DNA of 64,000 bases from Zhongshania sp. R06B22 (GTDB taxonomy: Bacteria > Pseudomonadota > Gammaproteobacteria > Pseudomonadales > Spongiibacteraceae): contig NZ_JBFRYB010000001.1 in NCBI RefSeq assembly GCF_040892595.1, positions 992,001-1,056,000 on the forward strand, written 5' to 3'. How positions within the stretch are numbered: the first letter of the stretch is position 1; each line of letters begins with the position of its first letter. The notes below the pieces were generated by a model. That model did not search any database, was not told where the DNA came from, and worked only from the letters and a program-made list of their open reading frames with translations. Of the stretch, positions 9,849 to 18,558 are shown piece by piece. Made by a program: the position numbers and the translations under genes.

Positions 9849-11708
9849 TTAGTAAAAGACCTTAATTCCCAATTCATACTGATTGCGGTAGCTGCCACTA
9901 ATTTTACTACGCTCGAACTCCCAGAAGATATTCCAGTTGCCCGTGAGCTGCAGGTCATGACGGGCAGACACCCTTAGATCGGGATCCGAGTCATTTACGG
10001 CGCTTTGTTCAAAATTCGCGCCTATCAAAAATTGCTGGGAGTCGGTTTTACGCAGGTAGCCTATGCTTGTCTGCGCCCTCACATCAAACCCACTTTTCAG
10101 TTTGCTTGATATCTGTCCCTGGCCGCCGGCTAGGGCGTAGAGTAGGCCACCACTAACATTCCACGCCGGTCCCGCTAATCCTTGAATATGAGGAACCCAT
10201 GCGCGTTTTTCATGTTCCTCAACGCGATGACCACCAATATCAAAGGTCCATGATAAGGGGCGGAAAAAGCGGTTTCGAGCAGTGATCGATTTAATACCTA
10301 TAAGGCTTAGATCTTCCATCTTTAAGCCATCATCTTGGTAGTAGCGAAAAGACATATCTAGGAATTTAAGTTCTGAACCTAAGGGGTAACCGAGCCCGGG
10401 GTCATTCAGTGCGTGGTATGCAGGTCGCCAGTCGAAACCGATATAGGGTTGATCGTCGAATTCACCAGCTGAAATTTGGAGTCGACTTGATAAATGTCCC
10501 TGATCGTCTCGCTGCGTTGGTGTTGGTAGCTCCGGCAGTGGGCTTTCGATATCCAATTCATTTCTGTCGCGCAATAGTTGCAATGAGCGTTTGGCCGCTA
10601 CTTGCTGGGGGACTGTAGTGACCAGCCTTGAATAAAGAAAGGCTGTTTCCAAAATTGCGGCCTTCTGCTCAGCGGGGTAGTGTTCTAAGGTCGCGTATTC
10701 GGGAACTGGGTGGTTTACAAGCCCATAAACCAGATCTCGCTGATCAGGGCTGAGCAAATCTAGTTGATATTGAAATTGGTTGACGATAGAGGGGCGATAG
10801 ATCGCATCGACTATGTAGCCGTGCTGCAATGCTGCGCGGACGGTATCGACCGGAATGGCATGTAGTCGAAAGGCTTTCAACATGGGCTTTTCTGATCGAA
10901 TCGCATCGAGAACCCCCAGCAAGCGGTAGGAACAATTTTCAGTGAAGAAATAGTAGTCGAAGGTCTCTCCTGATACTTCCCAGAGATGGCGAACCATCTG
11001 ATCGGTCTCTTCCTGGCTAAGATTTAACGGGTATTCCCAGATGTCGCGGCTTTCGATATCTCGATATTCTTTCAGTTTCATATAGTAGGGCAGTACGGTC
11101 ATCTCTCCTGGATAACCACCCATAAGCCCCTTGAATACAAAGCTAAGCTGATTGTCTGAAGGGTCATTTTTGGCGGCGTAGCTGGCAGTATAGGCGAGAA
11201 TACGATTGCTTTTGTCCTGGCCATGCTGATCTATTCTCAGCAGGGTGTGACCAAACATAGATGATGGGCTATTGAGATAGGCGGCTGGAAAGATCATTGT
11301 GGCCCCAGCTGCGTTGAGGGTTTCCTGGAACGTATTAAATGCTTCGCACTTCGGCGCTGCAGGAATCTCGATAGAGGTACTTAGTTTTTCTATCAGCCAG
11401 TGGTATCGCGCGGGGAAGCGGCAACGTGGATGCTCATCGCCGAGACTATTGTTCTGAAAGAGGCCATCAAAAGTGGCTAGGAGCTCAGAGTGTGGATCAT
11501 TCTTTCCATTGCTTGCTAGAAAAAAGGCCGTGCTATCGGCTTGGCTTGTATAAGCTTGATTGAATAGTGTTTGCTGGTAGCTCAATAGCGCTATCCAAGT
11601 GGGGCTGCTAGCCCATTCTGGATTCAGTACGCTTGAATTTACGGGGCTGGATTGGCAGGGTGATTGCCATATTATAAATGTGAAAATAAATACGAATAGA
11701 CGGCGCAT
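9849..11708 (-). CDS. Lnb/DUF4105-domain envelope protein with beta-rich C-terminal half
   Basis: 619 residues. An N-terminal signal peptide (about 1-20, hydrophobic FVFIFTFIIW core) sends it to the periplasm or outer membrane. The middle (about 90-310) matches the DUF4105 family, now linked to Lnb lipoprotein N-acyltransferases in some bacteria, with CRFPARYHWL, FGHTLLRID (conserved His) and FTENCSYRLL (conserved Cys), a cysteine-peptidase-like arrangement. From about 400 on, alternating aromatic strands ending in YELGIKVFY suggest a beta-barrel. The Lnb activity is shown for only a few members, so the function here is not proven. The gene is monocistronic and converges on pnp. Confidence 0.75.
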   Translation of the reverse strand: MRRLFVFIFTFIIWQSPCQSSPVNSSVLNPEWASSPTWIALLSYQQTLFNQAYTSQADSTAFFLASNGKNDPHSELLATFDGLFQNNSLGDEHPRCRFPARYHWLIEKLSTSIEIPAAPKCEAFNTFQETLNAAGATMIFPAAYLNSPSSMFGHTLLRIDQHGQDKSNRILAYTASYAAKNDPSDNQLSFVFKGLMGGYPGEMTVLPYYMKLKEYRDIESRDIWEYPLNLSQEETDQMVRHLWEVSGETFDYYFFTENCSYRLLGVLDAIRSEKPMLKAFRLHAIPVDTVRAALQHGYIVDAIYRPSIVNQFQYQLDLLSPDQRDLVYGLVNHPVPEYATLEHYPAEQKAAILETAFLYSRLVTTVPQQVAAKRSLQLLRDRNELDIESPLPELPTPTQRDDQGHLSSRLQISAGEFDDQPYIGFDWRPAYHALNDPGLGYPLGSELKFLDMSFRYYQDDGLKMEDLSLIGIKSITARNRFFRPLSWTFDIGGHRVEEHEKRAWVPHIQGLAGPAWNVSGGLLYALAGGQGQISSKLKSGFDVRAQTSIGYLRKTDSQQFLIGANFEQSAVNDSDPDLRVSARHDLQLTGNWNIFWEFERSKISGSYRNQYELGIKVFY

Positions 11709-11804
11709 AGGTGTTTGTAACTGCTATTAATCGAGGCGGACGCACAACTACCTGCGGCAATCATGGAAGTGATAAACAGGATTATGAAGTGACTTCTAGG
11801 AACG

Positions 11805-11840
11805 TGCTGCTCGACCAACAGAGTGTGTTGCCGAGCAGCA
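11805..11840 (-). terminator. Long hairpin downstream of the DUF3015 gene
   Basis: TGCTGCTCG (11805-11813) and CGAGCAGCA (11832-11840) are perfect complements, and the inner CAACA/TGTTG extends the stem. It follows the minus-strand DUF3015 stop by about 16 bp but lacks a T run, so it may protect the mRNA end rather than terminate by itself. Confidence 0.5.
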
Positions 11841-11856
11841 TTAGTGCTCAGAGAGC

Positions 11857-12333
11857 TTAGCCGACGTACTTGTTCAGTGTGCTATCACCTTTCATTACCG
11901 TGGTAATGGAGTTGGTAACTTCTGAACCCGTAGTGGTTTCATTTTGGAAAATGCGGGTGAAATTGGCGTGCATAACTGAACGGAATTGCGCCAGATCAGC
12001 CTTTTGAACGCCCATTACAGCGCCTAGTGCGTCAAGAGCTTCGCCGCTACCTTTAGACATATCCGCTGCGATCTGATCCAAGTTTGAGTCAATATACAAA
12101 GATGCCTGAGCGTTGATAACGCCGTCCACGTTACATCCCAGTGTGCCAGATGTCATGGCAAACGTTTGGGTGCCATAGAAGCCATTTGTTGTAGCCGCTA
12201 ATACGTGGGGGCCTAAACCTGATTGACCTTCGAAAAGTTTGGCGCCTAAACCACAGCCTGCTGCACTATAACCAGCGGCTTGAGTTGCAAATGGCATCAC
12301 CAACATAGCAGCAGTAAGTATAATTTTTTTCAT
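11857..12333 (-). CDS. DUF3015 family secreted protein
   Basis: 158 residues from ATG 12333, with GGAG 10 bp upstream; a longer in-frame start at 12441 would put 36 unlikely residues before the signal peptide. MKKIILTAAMLVMPFATQAA is a clear Sec signal peptide cut after AQA/A. The mature part begins with AGCGLGAKLF and contains ATTNGFYGTQTFAMTSGTLGC, the recurrent DUF3015 pattern with two cysteines that could pair. The family is a periplasmic or exported protein of unknown function in proteobacteria. It lies downstream of slyD in the same direction but 126 bp away. Confidence 0.85.
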   Translation of the reverse strand: MKKIILTAAMLVMPFATQAAGYSAAGCGLGAKLFEGQSGLGPHVLAATTNGFYGTQTFAMTSGTLGCNVDGVINAQASLYIDSNLDQIAADMSKGSGEALDALGAVMGVQKADLAQFRSVMHANFTRIFQNETTTGSEVTNSITTVMKGDSTLNKYVG

Positions 12334-12459
12334 ATTTGAAGTGCTCCGTGTACTTTTTAGATATGTTTTCCTTTGGCAGCTGTGCGGACACAGCCGTACC
12401 AATGTTATAAAGTATTTTGAGTCGGATTGCCATATATGCACTCGCTAGGATTTTTGCTC

Positions 12460-12942
12460 TCAGTGCTGATGACCGCCTTCACCGTGGGCATGGCGATGAC
12501 GGATTTCTTCGTCGGTGGCGTCGCGAATATCTTTGATCAGAATTTTAAAGGACAGTGATTGACCTGCAAGTGGGTGGTTAAGATCAACGTCCACCGAGAA
12601 CTTGCCTACCTTAAGTATCGTGGCGTTGCGCATGCCCTTGTCGGTATTAAAGCGCACTGCTTGGCCGACTTTTATCTTGCCTTCGTGTTTCAGGTATTTG
12701 GCTGGAATTCGCTCGGTTTTATTTGGCTCAATTTCTCCGTAGGCATCTTTGGCTGCAAGGGCGACTTCAAATTCATCGCCAACACTGTGGCCGGCCATGG
12801 CGTTTTCAAGGCCGCTAATAATATTATCTGCTCCGTGCATATATAAGGACGGAGTGTCGTTGAAGTTGTCTTCCAGTACTGTCCCTTCGCCATTACTTAG
12901 TTCGTAGTGGAATGACACGACTTTATTGCGGCTGATTTCCAT
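12460..12942 (-). CDS. slyD: SlyD-like FKBP-type peptidyl-prolyl isomerase
   Basis: Cytoplasmic prolyl isomerase and chaperone. The FKBP part (about 1-70 and 125-145) flanks the insert-in-flap chaperone domain (about 75-120), as in SlyD: KVVSFHYELSNGEGTVLED, the conserved GLENAMAGHSVGDEFEV and NHPLAGQSLSFKI. The C-terminus is a short His-rich tail (HRHAHGEGGHQH) that suggests metal binding, though shorter and Cys-poor compared with E. coli SlyD. 160 residues. Nickel delivery to hydrogenase is known in E. coli, but nothing in this window indicates that role. Confidence 0.9.
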   Translation of the reverse strand: MEISRNKVVSFHYELSNGEGTVLEDNFNDTPSLYMHGADNIISGLENAMAGHSVGDEFEVALAAKDAYGEIEPNKTERIPAKYLKHEGKIKVGQAVRFNTDKGMRNATILKVGKFSVDVDLNHPLAGQSLSFKILIKDIRDATDEEIRHRHAHGEGGHQH

Positions 12943-13053
12943 GATTTTACCCCGTTGCGTTCAGTTATCGCGCAGCTATCTTAAGGCGCGTATAGTAATC
13001 TTGAATCCCACCCAGTGGTAGGGCGTTGTAGTGAATCTAATAGGAGAATTACT

Positions 13054-13236
13054 ATGGGCGATGTGCTGCCCTTTAAGCGAACGCTGCCAAAAGGCAAAAC
13101 GCCAAACACTTTATGTCGGGAAGGATTTCACAAGTGGCGGGTTGATAAGAAAAAGCAGTTTGATGTGAAGCTGGGTAAACTGGTGACAGTATATATATGT
13201 GAACGCTGCGGTGAGCAGAAAGTCACCGCACAGTAG
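13054..13236 (+). CDS. Small conserved-looking protein with CxxC motif
   Basis: 60 residues from ATG 13054, with TAGGAG 7 bp upstream; the in-frame ATG at 13015 lacks a ribosome-binding site. It begins MGDVLPFKR and is basic. LCREGFHKW is followed by a spaced YICERCGEQK, so Cys...His and CxxC could bind one zinc. Similar small proteins of unknown function occur in pseudomonads as far as I recall, but I cannot name a family. The last codons hold a perfect inverted repeat (TGCGGTGA 13207-13214 / TCACCGCA 13223-13230) that may protect or terminate the message. Confidence 0.75.
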   Translation: MGDVLPFKRTLPKGKTPNTLCREGFHKWRVDKKKQFDVKLGKLVTVYICERCGEQKVTAQ

Positions 13237-13248
13237 TTAGAATTGAGC

Positions 13249-13503
13249 TTAGTGGCGTTCGCTAGCGCTGATTTCATCACTGATGACGGCGAGCCAGTTT
13301 TGTGCCTCGTCTAGCCCTTCAACGGCTTTGACGACGCAGGCGATACCGAGTAAATGCTCTTTTAATAGTTTGCGCATAGGGAGATCGAGTTCTTGGGCTT
13401 GCTCCTGTAGAAACAAGAAGGCCTGTGCGCTAATGTCGTCAATATGCATCTGCTGCGTATCTTGGCGATATTCTGATAGGCTTACTACTTTTTGCGCAGT
13501 CAT
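13249..13503 (-). CDS. Hypothetical protein, 84 residues
   Basis: From ATG 13503, with GGAG 9 bp upstream, the product starts MTAQKVVSLSEYRQD and is 84 residues, predicted mainly helical, acidic and cytoplasmic, with no signal peptide. It ends 12 bp from the convergent CxxC gene and lies upstream of, and divergent from, parC. I do not recognise a family. The good ribosome-binding site and the protein-like composition support a real gene; a small regulator is possible but unsupported. Confidence 0.65.
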   Translation of the reverse strand: MTAQKVVSLSEYRQDTQQMHIDDISAQAFLFLQEQAQELDLPMRKLLKEHLLGIACVVKAVEGLDEAQNWLAVISDEISASERH

Positions 13504-13655
13504 GTTGGATCTCCTCTGATCAACTTGCAATCAGTATACGGAGCCACAAGGCTTGTGAATCTTCGTAATTACCCTTAGGGCACATAGTGTTCCATAGCGG
13601 ATATTACGTAGCGGGGCGCTTAAATAATCATTGAAAAAGGGTTAGATAACAGAAT

Positions 13656-15911
13656 ATGTCAGAAACTATTGTGATTGGCGCTGATGGCGTTGAGCAAATG
13701 CCACTGAAGAGCTACACCGAAAAAGCGTATTTGGACTATTCCATGTACGTTATTCTCGACCGCGCACTGCCTAATATCGCGGACGGCCTGAAGCCTGTGC
13801 AGCGCCGCATTGTGTATGCCATGAGTGAGCTTGGGCTGAAAGCGAGTGCCAAGCATAAGAAGTCGGCGCGTACCGTTGGTGATGTTATTGGTAAGTTTCA
13901 TCCCCATGGTGACAGCGCAGTATACGAAGCGATGGTATTGATGTCGCAGAACTTTTCTTACCGCTATCCGCTTATCGATGGTCAAGGTAACTGGGGTTCG
14001 CCAGATGATCCAAAATCCTTCGCAGCCATGCGCTATACCGAGTCGAGGCTGACTAAGTATGCGGAGGTTCTGCTAAGTGAGTTGGGGCAGGGCACTGTTG
14101 ATTGGGTGCCCAATTTTGATGGTCAAATGGATGAGCCCGCCACCTTGCCGGCGCGAGTGCCTAATATTCTTCTTAATGGCACTACCGGTATTGCCGTTGG
14201 TATGGCTACGGATATTCCGCCGCATAATTTGCGGGAGGTTGTGAGCGCATGTATTCATCTGCTCGATCAGCCGAACGCCAGTGTGGCCGACTTGTGTGAG
14301 CACGTAAAAGGGCCGGATTTTCCCACAGATGCCGAAATCATTACGCCCGCTGAAGATCTGCGAAAAATGTATGAAAGTGGTCGCGGTTCATTACGCATGC
14401 GCGCCCTTTGGCAAGATGAGGGCGAGGATATTGTTATCACTGCTCTGCCGCATCAGACCTCGGGCTCCAAAGTGCTGGAGCAAATAGCGCAGCAAATGCA
14501 GGCTAAGAAACTGCCGATGATAGTGGACTTGCGCGATGAATCTGACCATGAAAACCCGACGCGTCTGGTGGTAATACCGCGCTCTAATCGCGTCGATAAA
14601 CAGGCGGTCATGAACCATCTATTTGCAACCACAGATTTGGAACGCAGCTACCGCGTCAATATGAATGTGATTGGGCTGGATGGTCGTCCGCAGGTAAAAG
14701 GTCTCGACAAAATTATTGGTGAGTGGTTGGAAATTCGCACCACAACTACCCGTCGTCGGCTTGAATACCGCTTAGACAAAGTCCTTAAGCGCCTCCATAT
14801 TTTAGATGCGTTGTTGATCGCATTTTTGAATATTGACGAAGTGATTGCCATTATTCGTGAAGAGGATCAGCCCAAACCAGTGCTGATGGCGCGCTTCGGT
14901 ATTACTGATACCCAAGCCGAGGCGGTACTGGAATTAAAGTTACGGCATTTAGCCAAGCTTGAAGAAATGAAAATTCGTGGCGAGCAAGACGAACTTGCCA
15001 CTGAGCGTGACGGTTTGGAATTAACCCTAGGTTCTGCCCGCCGTATGAAAACGTTAGTGCGTAAAGAGTTACTCGCTGCGGCAGAAGAATTTGGCGATGA
15101 GCGTCGCTCGCCCTTGGTGATGCGCGCTGAGGCGCGGGCCTTCTCTGAAGAAGATATTATATCGGCAGAACCGGTTACTGTGGTTCTGTCTGAAATGGGC
15201 TGGATTCGCTCGGGTAAAGGCCACGATATAGACCCGCTTAGCCTAAGTTACAAATCGGGTGACCGCTTTAAATTGGCTGCTAAGGGCAAAAGTAATCAGC
15301 CGGTGATTATTCTCGATAGTACCGGGAGAACCTATACGGTTGCCGCTCATGGCCTGCCGTCGGCGCGGGGACAGGGTGAGCCCCTCACTGGCCGGATCAA
15401 CCCGCCCTCTGGTGTGAATTTCACTGGAATGATGATGGGTGGTGATGACGGTCATTACTTGTTGGCCTCTGATGCCGGCTATGGATTTATTGCCAAGCTG
15501 TCAGATTTGCAGAGCAAAAATAAGGCCGGTAAAACGGCGCTTACACTGCCAAAAGGTGCTTTGGTTTTGCCGCCGGTGGCTATCGCAGATATGAGCTCCA
15601 GTCATGTCGTCGCGGTGACTACCGAGGGCCGCATGTTGATATTCCCAGTTGGCGATTTGCCCTTAATGCCGCGTGGTAAGGGCAATAAAATGATCGGTAT
15701 TCCATCGGCGAGGGTTGCGAGTCGGGACGAATATGTGACCGCAGTGACTATTTTCTCTGAGCGGGATGTCTTGAAAGTGATTTCTGGAAAACGCCATTTA
15801 TCGCTTAAATTCGCCGAATTAGAGCACTACTTGGGTGAGCGCGGCCGGCGCGGACATAAGCTGCCTCGTGGTTTCCAAAAGGTAGATGCCTTGCAGACAG
15901 TGGTGGGCTAA
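13656..15911 (+). CDS. parC: DNA topoisomerase IV subunit A
   Basis: Decatenates daughter chromosomes with ParE. 751 residues. The breakage-reunion domain contains the catalytic Tyr127 in [10 protein letters not shown]. The quinolone-determining region reads [10 protein letters not shown] with Ser87 and Glu91 (E. coli S80 and E84 equivalents), so it is wild type. The C-terminal beta-pinwheel region follows from about 490 with repeated short motifs such as [17 protein letters not shown]. No parE is adjacent. The ribosome-binding site is weak (GGGTTAGA). A long hairpin separates it from the convergent SMP_2 gene. Confidence 0.97.
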   Translation: MSETIVIGADGVEQMPLKSYTEKAYLDYSMYVILDRALPNIADGLKPVQRRIVYAMSELGLKASAKHKKSARTVGDVIGKFHPHGDSAVYEAMVLMSQNFSYRYPLIDGQGNWGSPDDPKSFAAMRYTESRLTKYAEVLLSELGQGTVDWVPNFDGQMDEPATLPARVPNILLNGTTGIAVGMATDIPPHNLREVVSACIHLLDQPNASVADLCEHVKGPDFPTDAEIITPAEDLRKMYESGRGSLRMRALWQDEGEDIVITALPHQTSGSKVLEQIAQQMQAKKLPMIVDLRDESDHENPTRLVVIPRSNRVDKQAVMNHLFATTDLERSYRVNMNVIGLDGRPQVKGLDKIIGEWLEIRTTTTRRRLEYRLDKVLKRLHILDALLIAFLNIDEVIAIIREEDQPKPVLMARFGITDTQAEAVLELKLRHLAKLEEMKIRGEQDELATERDGLELTLGSARRMKTLVRKELLAAAEEFGDERRSPLVMRAEARAFSEEDIISAEPVTVVLSEMGWIRSGKGHDIDPLSLSYKSGDRFKLAAKGKSNQPVIILDSTGRTYTVAAHGLPSARGQGEPLTGRINPPSGVNFTGMMMGGDDGHYLLASDAGYGFIAKLSDLQSKNKAGKTALTLPKGALVLPPVAIADMSSSHVVAVTTEGRMLIFPVGDLPLMPRGKGNKMIGIPSARVASRDEYVTAVTIFSERDVLKVISGKRHLSLKFAELEHYLGERGRRGHKLPRGFQKVDALQTVVG

Positions 15912-15912
15912 G

Positions 15913-15966
15913 AGCCGAATTATCGGCTAACAGGACGGCGCAGGCTCCAGCTTTGGGGCTTGCGCC
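15913..15966. terminator. Hairpins between convergent parC and SMP_2 genes
   Basis: AGCCGA/TCGGCT (15913-15928) is followed by a 12-bp stem (15937-15948 with 15955-15966, GGCGCA/TGCGCC at its base, two wobbles) over a six-base loop. Neither has a T run. The site separates two convergent genes, so it probably ends or protects both transcripts. Confidence 0.55.
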
Positions 15967-15973
15967 AATGACC

Positions 15974-17197
15974 TTAAGTGGAGCTTGAGTTGCTAGTGTC
16001 AGTCCGCAGTTTGGCTGCGTCTTGTTTGAAAGCCTCTAGGCTGAGTTTTTTCAACTGGGTTTGCTGTCTTTCTAATAAGTCACTGTAAGGTGTTTTCATA
16101 GCGCTGATGTGATTGCCGCGAATATCTACCCAGGCATCTATACGCTCGTTATCGCGACTGCTATCGTCCAGCCAAGTGCCTTTGCCTTCGCTTGTGACGC
16201 TGTGTAAGTTGTCGATGGCTGCGCACTCCTTGGCAGCACATTCCCAGTGGTCACCCTCGCCGTGAATGTGGGCAATGCCCGCTCGGCTGCGCAATACTTT
16301 ATCTAGACTTTGCAATAATTCGGCGCAGCACAGTGCGCGAAATAAAGCGTGGTCAGTGCCGGCCACATCAAAAAAACGCAGACTGATGGCGTTGTGTCGG
16401 TGTACCACAATATCAGCGTGGTAGAGTTTGGCGATGGCTTCGCCGCGCGCATAGCTAGTACGTAAGTGTTCGCGAAAACTGTCTGGCGCCATTTGTGCTT
16501 GCAGAGCGCTGTAAGACTGCCAGTGGCAATGTAAAATATAATAATCTTTAAAACGATTTTTGCCGAGCTTGCTTAATCGTATTTGCGGGTTGTGAATTTC
16601 TTCCAACAATTTACCTAAGCTGTCAGAGCCGGGGTAGCCGCTTTGGTCGTTGCGCAAGGGTTGCGCTAAACGGGCGCGAGCGAGCTCTAACAATTCTTCG
16701 ATCCGCCTCATTGGCACGGCAATAATTGCATAGCTAAAGCAGGCTAATAGGCCCGTGAGAATGAGTAGAGTTTTACCCAGGTCGCGTATTTCATCGCCGA
16801 TAAGCTCTCGGCTAAGCGATAGTTTGACCACCCCAAGCCGACCATCAGCGGCAACCTGTGCTTCGTAATTCAAGTTCTCTGCACGCCAATGCCCGGTTTC
16901 TGCAACGGTTTCATTACGCGCGCTGGCGATACTGCCATAAACAATGAGCGGACTGTTGATATAGTCCTGTAAAATAGCCTGCAGACTAACTTTGTCGTTG
17001 CGCAATAGTGCTTGCTGGCTTTGCGATGCCAGTTGGTTAGTCCACTGCTGGCCAATTAAATGGGTAGTTTCAAGAAGGATTTGCTTGCTCGCCGTCATGC
17101 TGGTGAGTAGCAATGTTAGGCCGGCTACAGCGCATATCAGCGCGGTAATCAGTCCGCATTTAGCCGACAGGGGTAACTTAAGGAGCTGCTTGAGCAT
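15974..17197 (-). CDS. SMP_2/YtjB-like membrane protein with degenerate cyclase-like domain
   Basis: 407 residues divergent from serB, the same position as ytjB (smp) in E. coli. A first membrane helix (about 13-33), a periplasmic sensor-like region (about 35-140) and a second helix (about 143-162) match the SMP_2 pattern, followed by a HAMP-like linker. The extra cytoplasmic half (about 210-370) reads like a class III nucleotide cyclase fold: SYSALQAQMAPDSFREHL, HNAISLRFFDVAGTDHALFRAL, RAGIAHIHGEGDHW. The two metal-binding Asp positions appear as LHCHW and RHNAI, so catalysis is unlikely. The role is unknown; signal sensing at the inner membrane is a guess. Confidence 0.7.
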   Translation of the reverse strand: MLKQLLKLPLSAKCGLITALICAVAGLTLLLTSMTASKQILLETTHLIGQQWTNQLASQSQQALLRNDKVSLQAILQDYINSPLIVYGSIASARNETVAETGHWRAENLNYEAQVAADGRLGVVKLSLSRELIGDEIRDLGKTLLILTGLLACFSYAIIAVPMRRIEELLELARARLAQPLRNDQSGYPGSDSLGKLLEEIHNPQIRLSKLGKNRFKDYYILHCHWQSYSALQAQMAPDSFREHLRTSYARGEAIAKLYHADIVVHRHNAISLRFFDVAGTDHALFRALCCAELLQSLDKVLRSRAGIAHIHGEGDHWECAAKECAAIDNLHSVTSEGKGTWLDDSSRDNERIDAWVDIRGNHISAMKTPYSDLLERQQTQLKKLSLEAFKQDAAKLRTDTSNSSST

Positions 17198-17261
17198 TAT
17201 GTACTTTCCATCTGGAACGCGGGACTTCTATTATTTTGGGAGTATATCAAGGTTGTGGTGC

Positions 17262-17290
17262 TTGGGTGGAGTCACGTCTACCGCTACAAT
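17262..17290 (+). promoter_or_regulatory. Candidate serB promoter
   Basis: TTGGGT (17262-17267), 17-bp spacer, TACAAT (17285-17290). It would start transcription near 17297, leaving a short leader before GTG 17315. The -35 is only a partial match. Confidence 0.4.
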
Positions 17291-17314
17291 ACGCCGATTA
17301 CTGCAGGGGGTGGT

Positions 17315-18529
17315 GTGAACGAAATCATATTGATCAATATAGCGGGCGATGATCGGCCTGGGGTGACAAGCACAATCACCAGTATTTTGGCGGATCACCA
17401 GGTGAATATCTTAGATATTGGCCAAGCGGTGATTCACGACAATCTTTCTTTGGGTTTGTTGGTAGAGGTGCCGGCGGGCGCTGAAGCAGCCAGTATTTTA
17501 AAAGATATTTTATTTCGCACCCATGAAATGGGTATGCAGGTGCGGTTTTTACCGGTCACCCCAGAAAGTTATAATCAGTGGGTGTCGGGTCAGGGTAAAC
17601 AGCGTCATATTGTTACTTTGCTGGCACGTAAGATTACGGCGAGACATATTGCCGGGGTCACCGATGTGGTATCTCGCTACTCGCTCAATATTGACCGTAT
17701 TGACCGTTTGTCGGGCCGGGTGCCTCTGGAGGGTGTCGAGCAGCAATCTAAAGCCTCGGTGGAATTGTCTGTGCGCGGTAATCTGCCCGATGCCACCGAT
17801 TTTCGCCGCGAGCTTTTGCATTTGGCTAGCGAGATGGATATTGATATTGCCTATCAAGAAGACAATATGTTCCGTCGTACGCGGCGCTTGGTGGCCTTTG
17901 ATATGGACTCAACCTTAATAGAGGCCGAAGTCATTGATGAGCTGGCGATTGCCGCTGGAGTGGGCGAGCAGGTAGCAGAAATCACCGAGCGTGCAATGCG
18001 CGGTGAAATTGATTTTACCGAGAGCTTTAAGGCGCGAGTGGCCTTGTTAAAAGGCTTAGATGAGTCGGTGTTGGCGGGGATTGCCGAGAGCTTGCCGATT
18101 ACCGAGGGTGCTGAGAATTTAGTGTCGACCCTCAAGCAGCTTGGTTATAAAACCGCAATTCTATCGGGTGGTTTCACCTATTTTGGTCATTATCTGCAGC
18201 GCAAGTTGGGCATTGACTATGTATACGCCAACGAGCTGATTATTCGCGATGGGCGAGTCACGGGCGAGGTTGAGGGCATTGTGGTGGATGGTAAACGCAA
18301 GGCTGAGTTGTTGCGGGAGATTGCCGAGCGTGAGGGTTTGAACTTGGAACAGGTTATTGCGGTTGGGGATGGCGCCAATGACTTACCCATGCTCAGTATT
18401 GCGGGTCTGGGGATTGCGTTCAGGGCTAAGCCGATAGTCCGTGAAAATGCCAAGCAGTCAATTTCTACGCTTGGCCTAGACGGTATTCTCTACTTGTTGG
18501 GAATTAGTGATCGTTTAACAGGGAAGTAG
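17315..18529 (+). CDS. serB: Phosphoserine phosphatase SerB
   Basis: Last step of serine biosynthesis, removing phosphate from O-phosphoserine. The N-terminal half has two ACT-like regulatory domains (NEIILINIAGDDRPGVTSTI from residue 2), as in Pseudomonas SerB. The HAD domain has the nucleophile in DMDSTLIEAEVIDELA (Asp196 and Asp198), SGGFTYFG and GDGANDLPMLSIAGLG. From GTG 17315, right after GGGGGTGG, the length is 404. An in-frame ATG at 17255 would add 20 residues overlapping the promoter. It is divergent from the SMP_2 gene, as in E. coli. Confidence 0.95.
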   Translation: MNEIILINIAGDDRPGVTSTITSILADHQVNILDIGQAVIHDNLSLGLLVEVPAGAEAASILKDILFRTHEMGMQVRFLPVTPESYNQWVSGQGKQRHIVTLLARKITARHIAGVTDVVSRYSLNIDRIDRLSGRVPLEGVEQQSKASVELSVRGNLPDATDFRRELLHLASEMDIDIAYQEDNMFRRTRRLVAFDMDSTLIEAEVIDELAIAAGVGEQVAEITERAMRGEIDFTESFKARVALLKGLDESVLAGIAESLPITEGAENLVSTLKQLGYKTAILSGGFTYFGHYLQRKLGIDYVYANELIIRDGRVTGEVEGIVVDGKRKAELLREIAEREGLNLEQVIAVGDGANDLPMLSIAGLGIAFRAKPIVRENAKQSISTLGLDGILYLLGISDRLTGK

Positions 18530-18558
18530 TTTAGCCGTTCCCTGCAACGGTTAAGGCT

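Noticed and set aside
9777..9977. 66-codon plus-strand frame past the pnp terminator
   Set aside because: Overlaps the end of the Lnb-like gene on the other strand and has no start signal.
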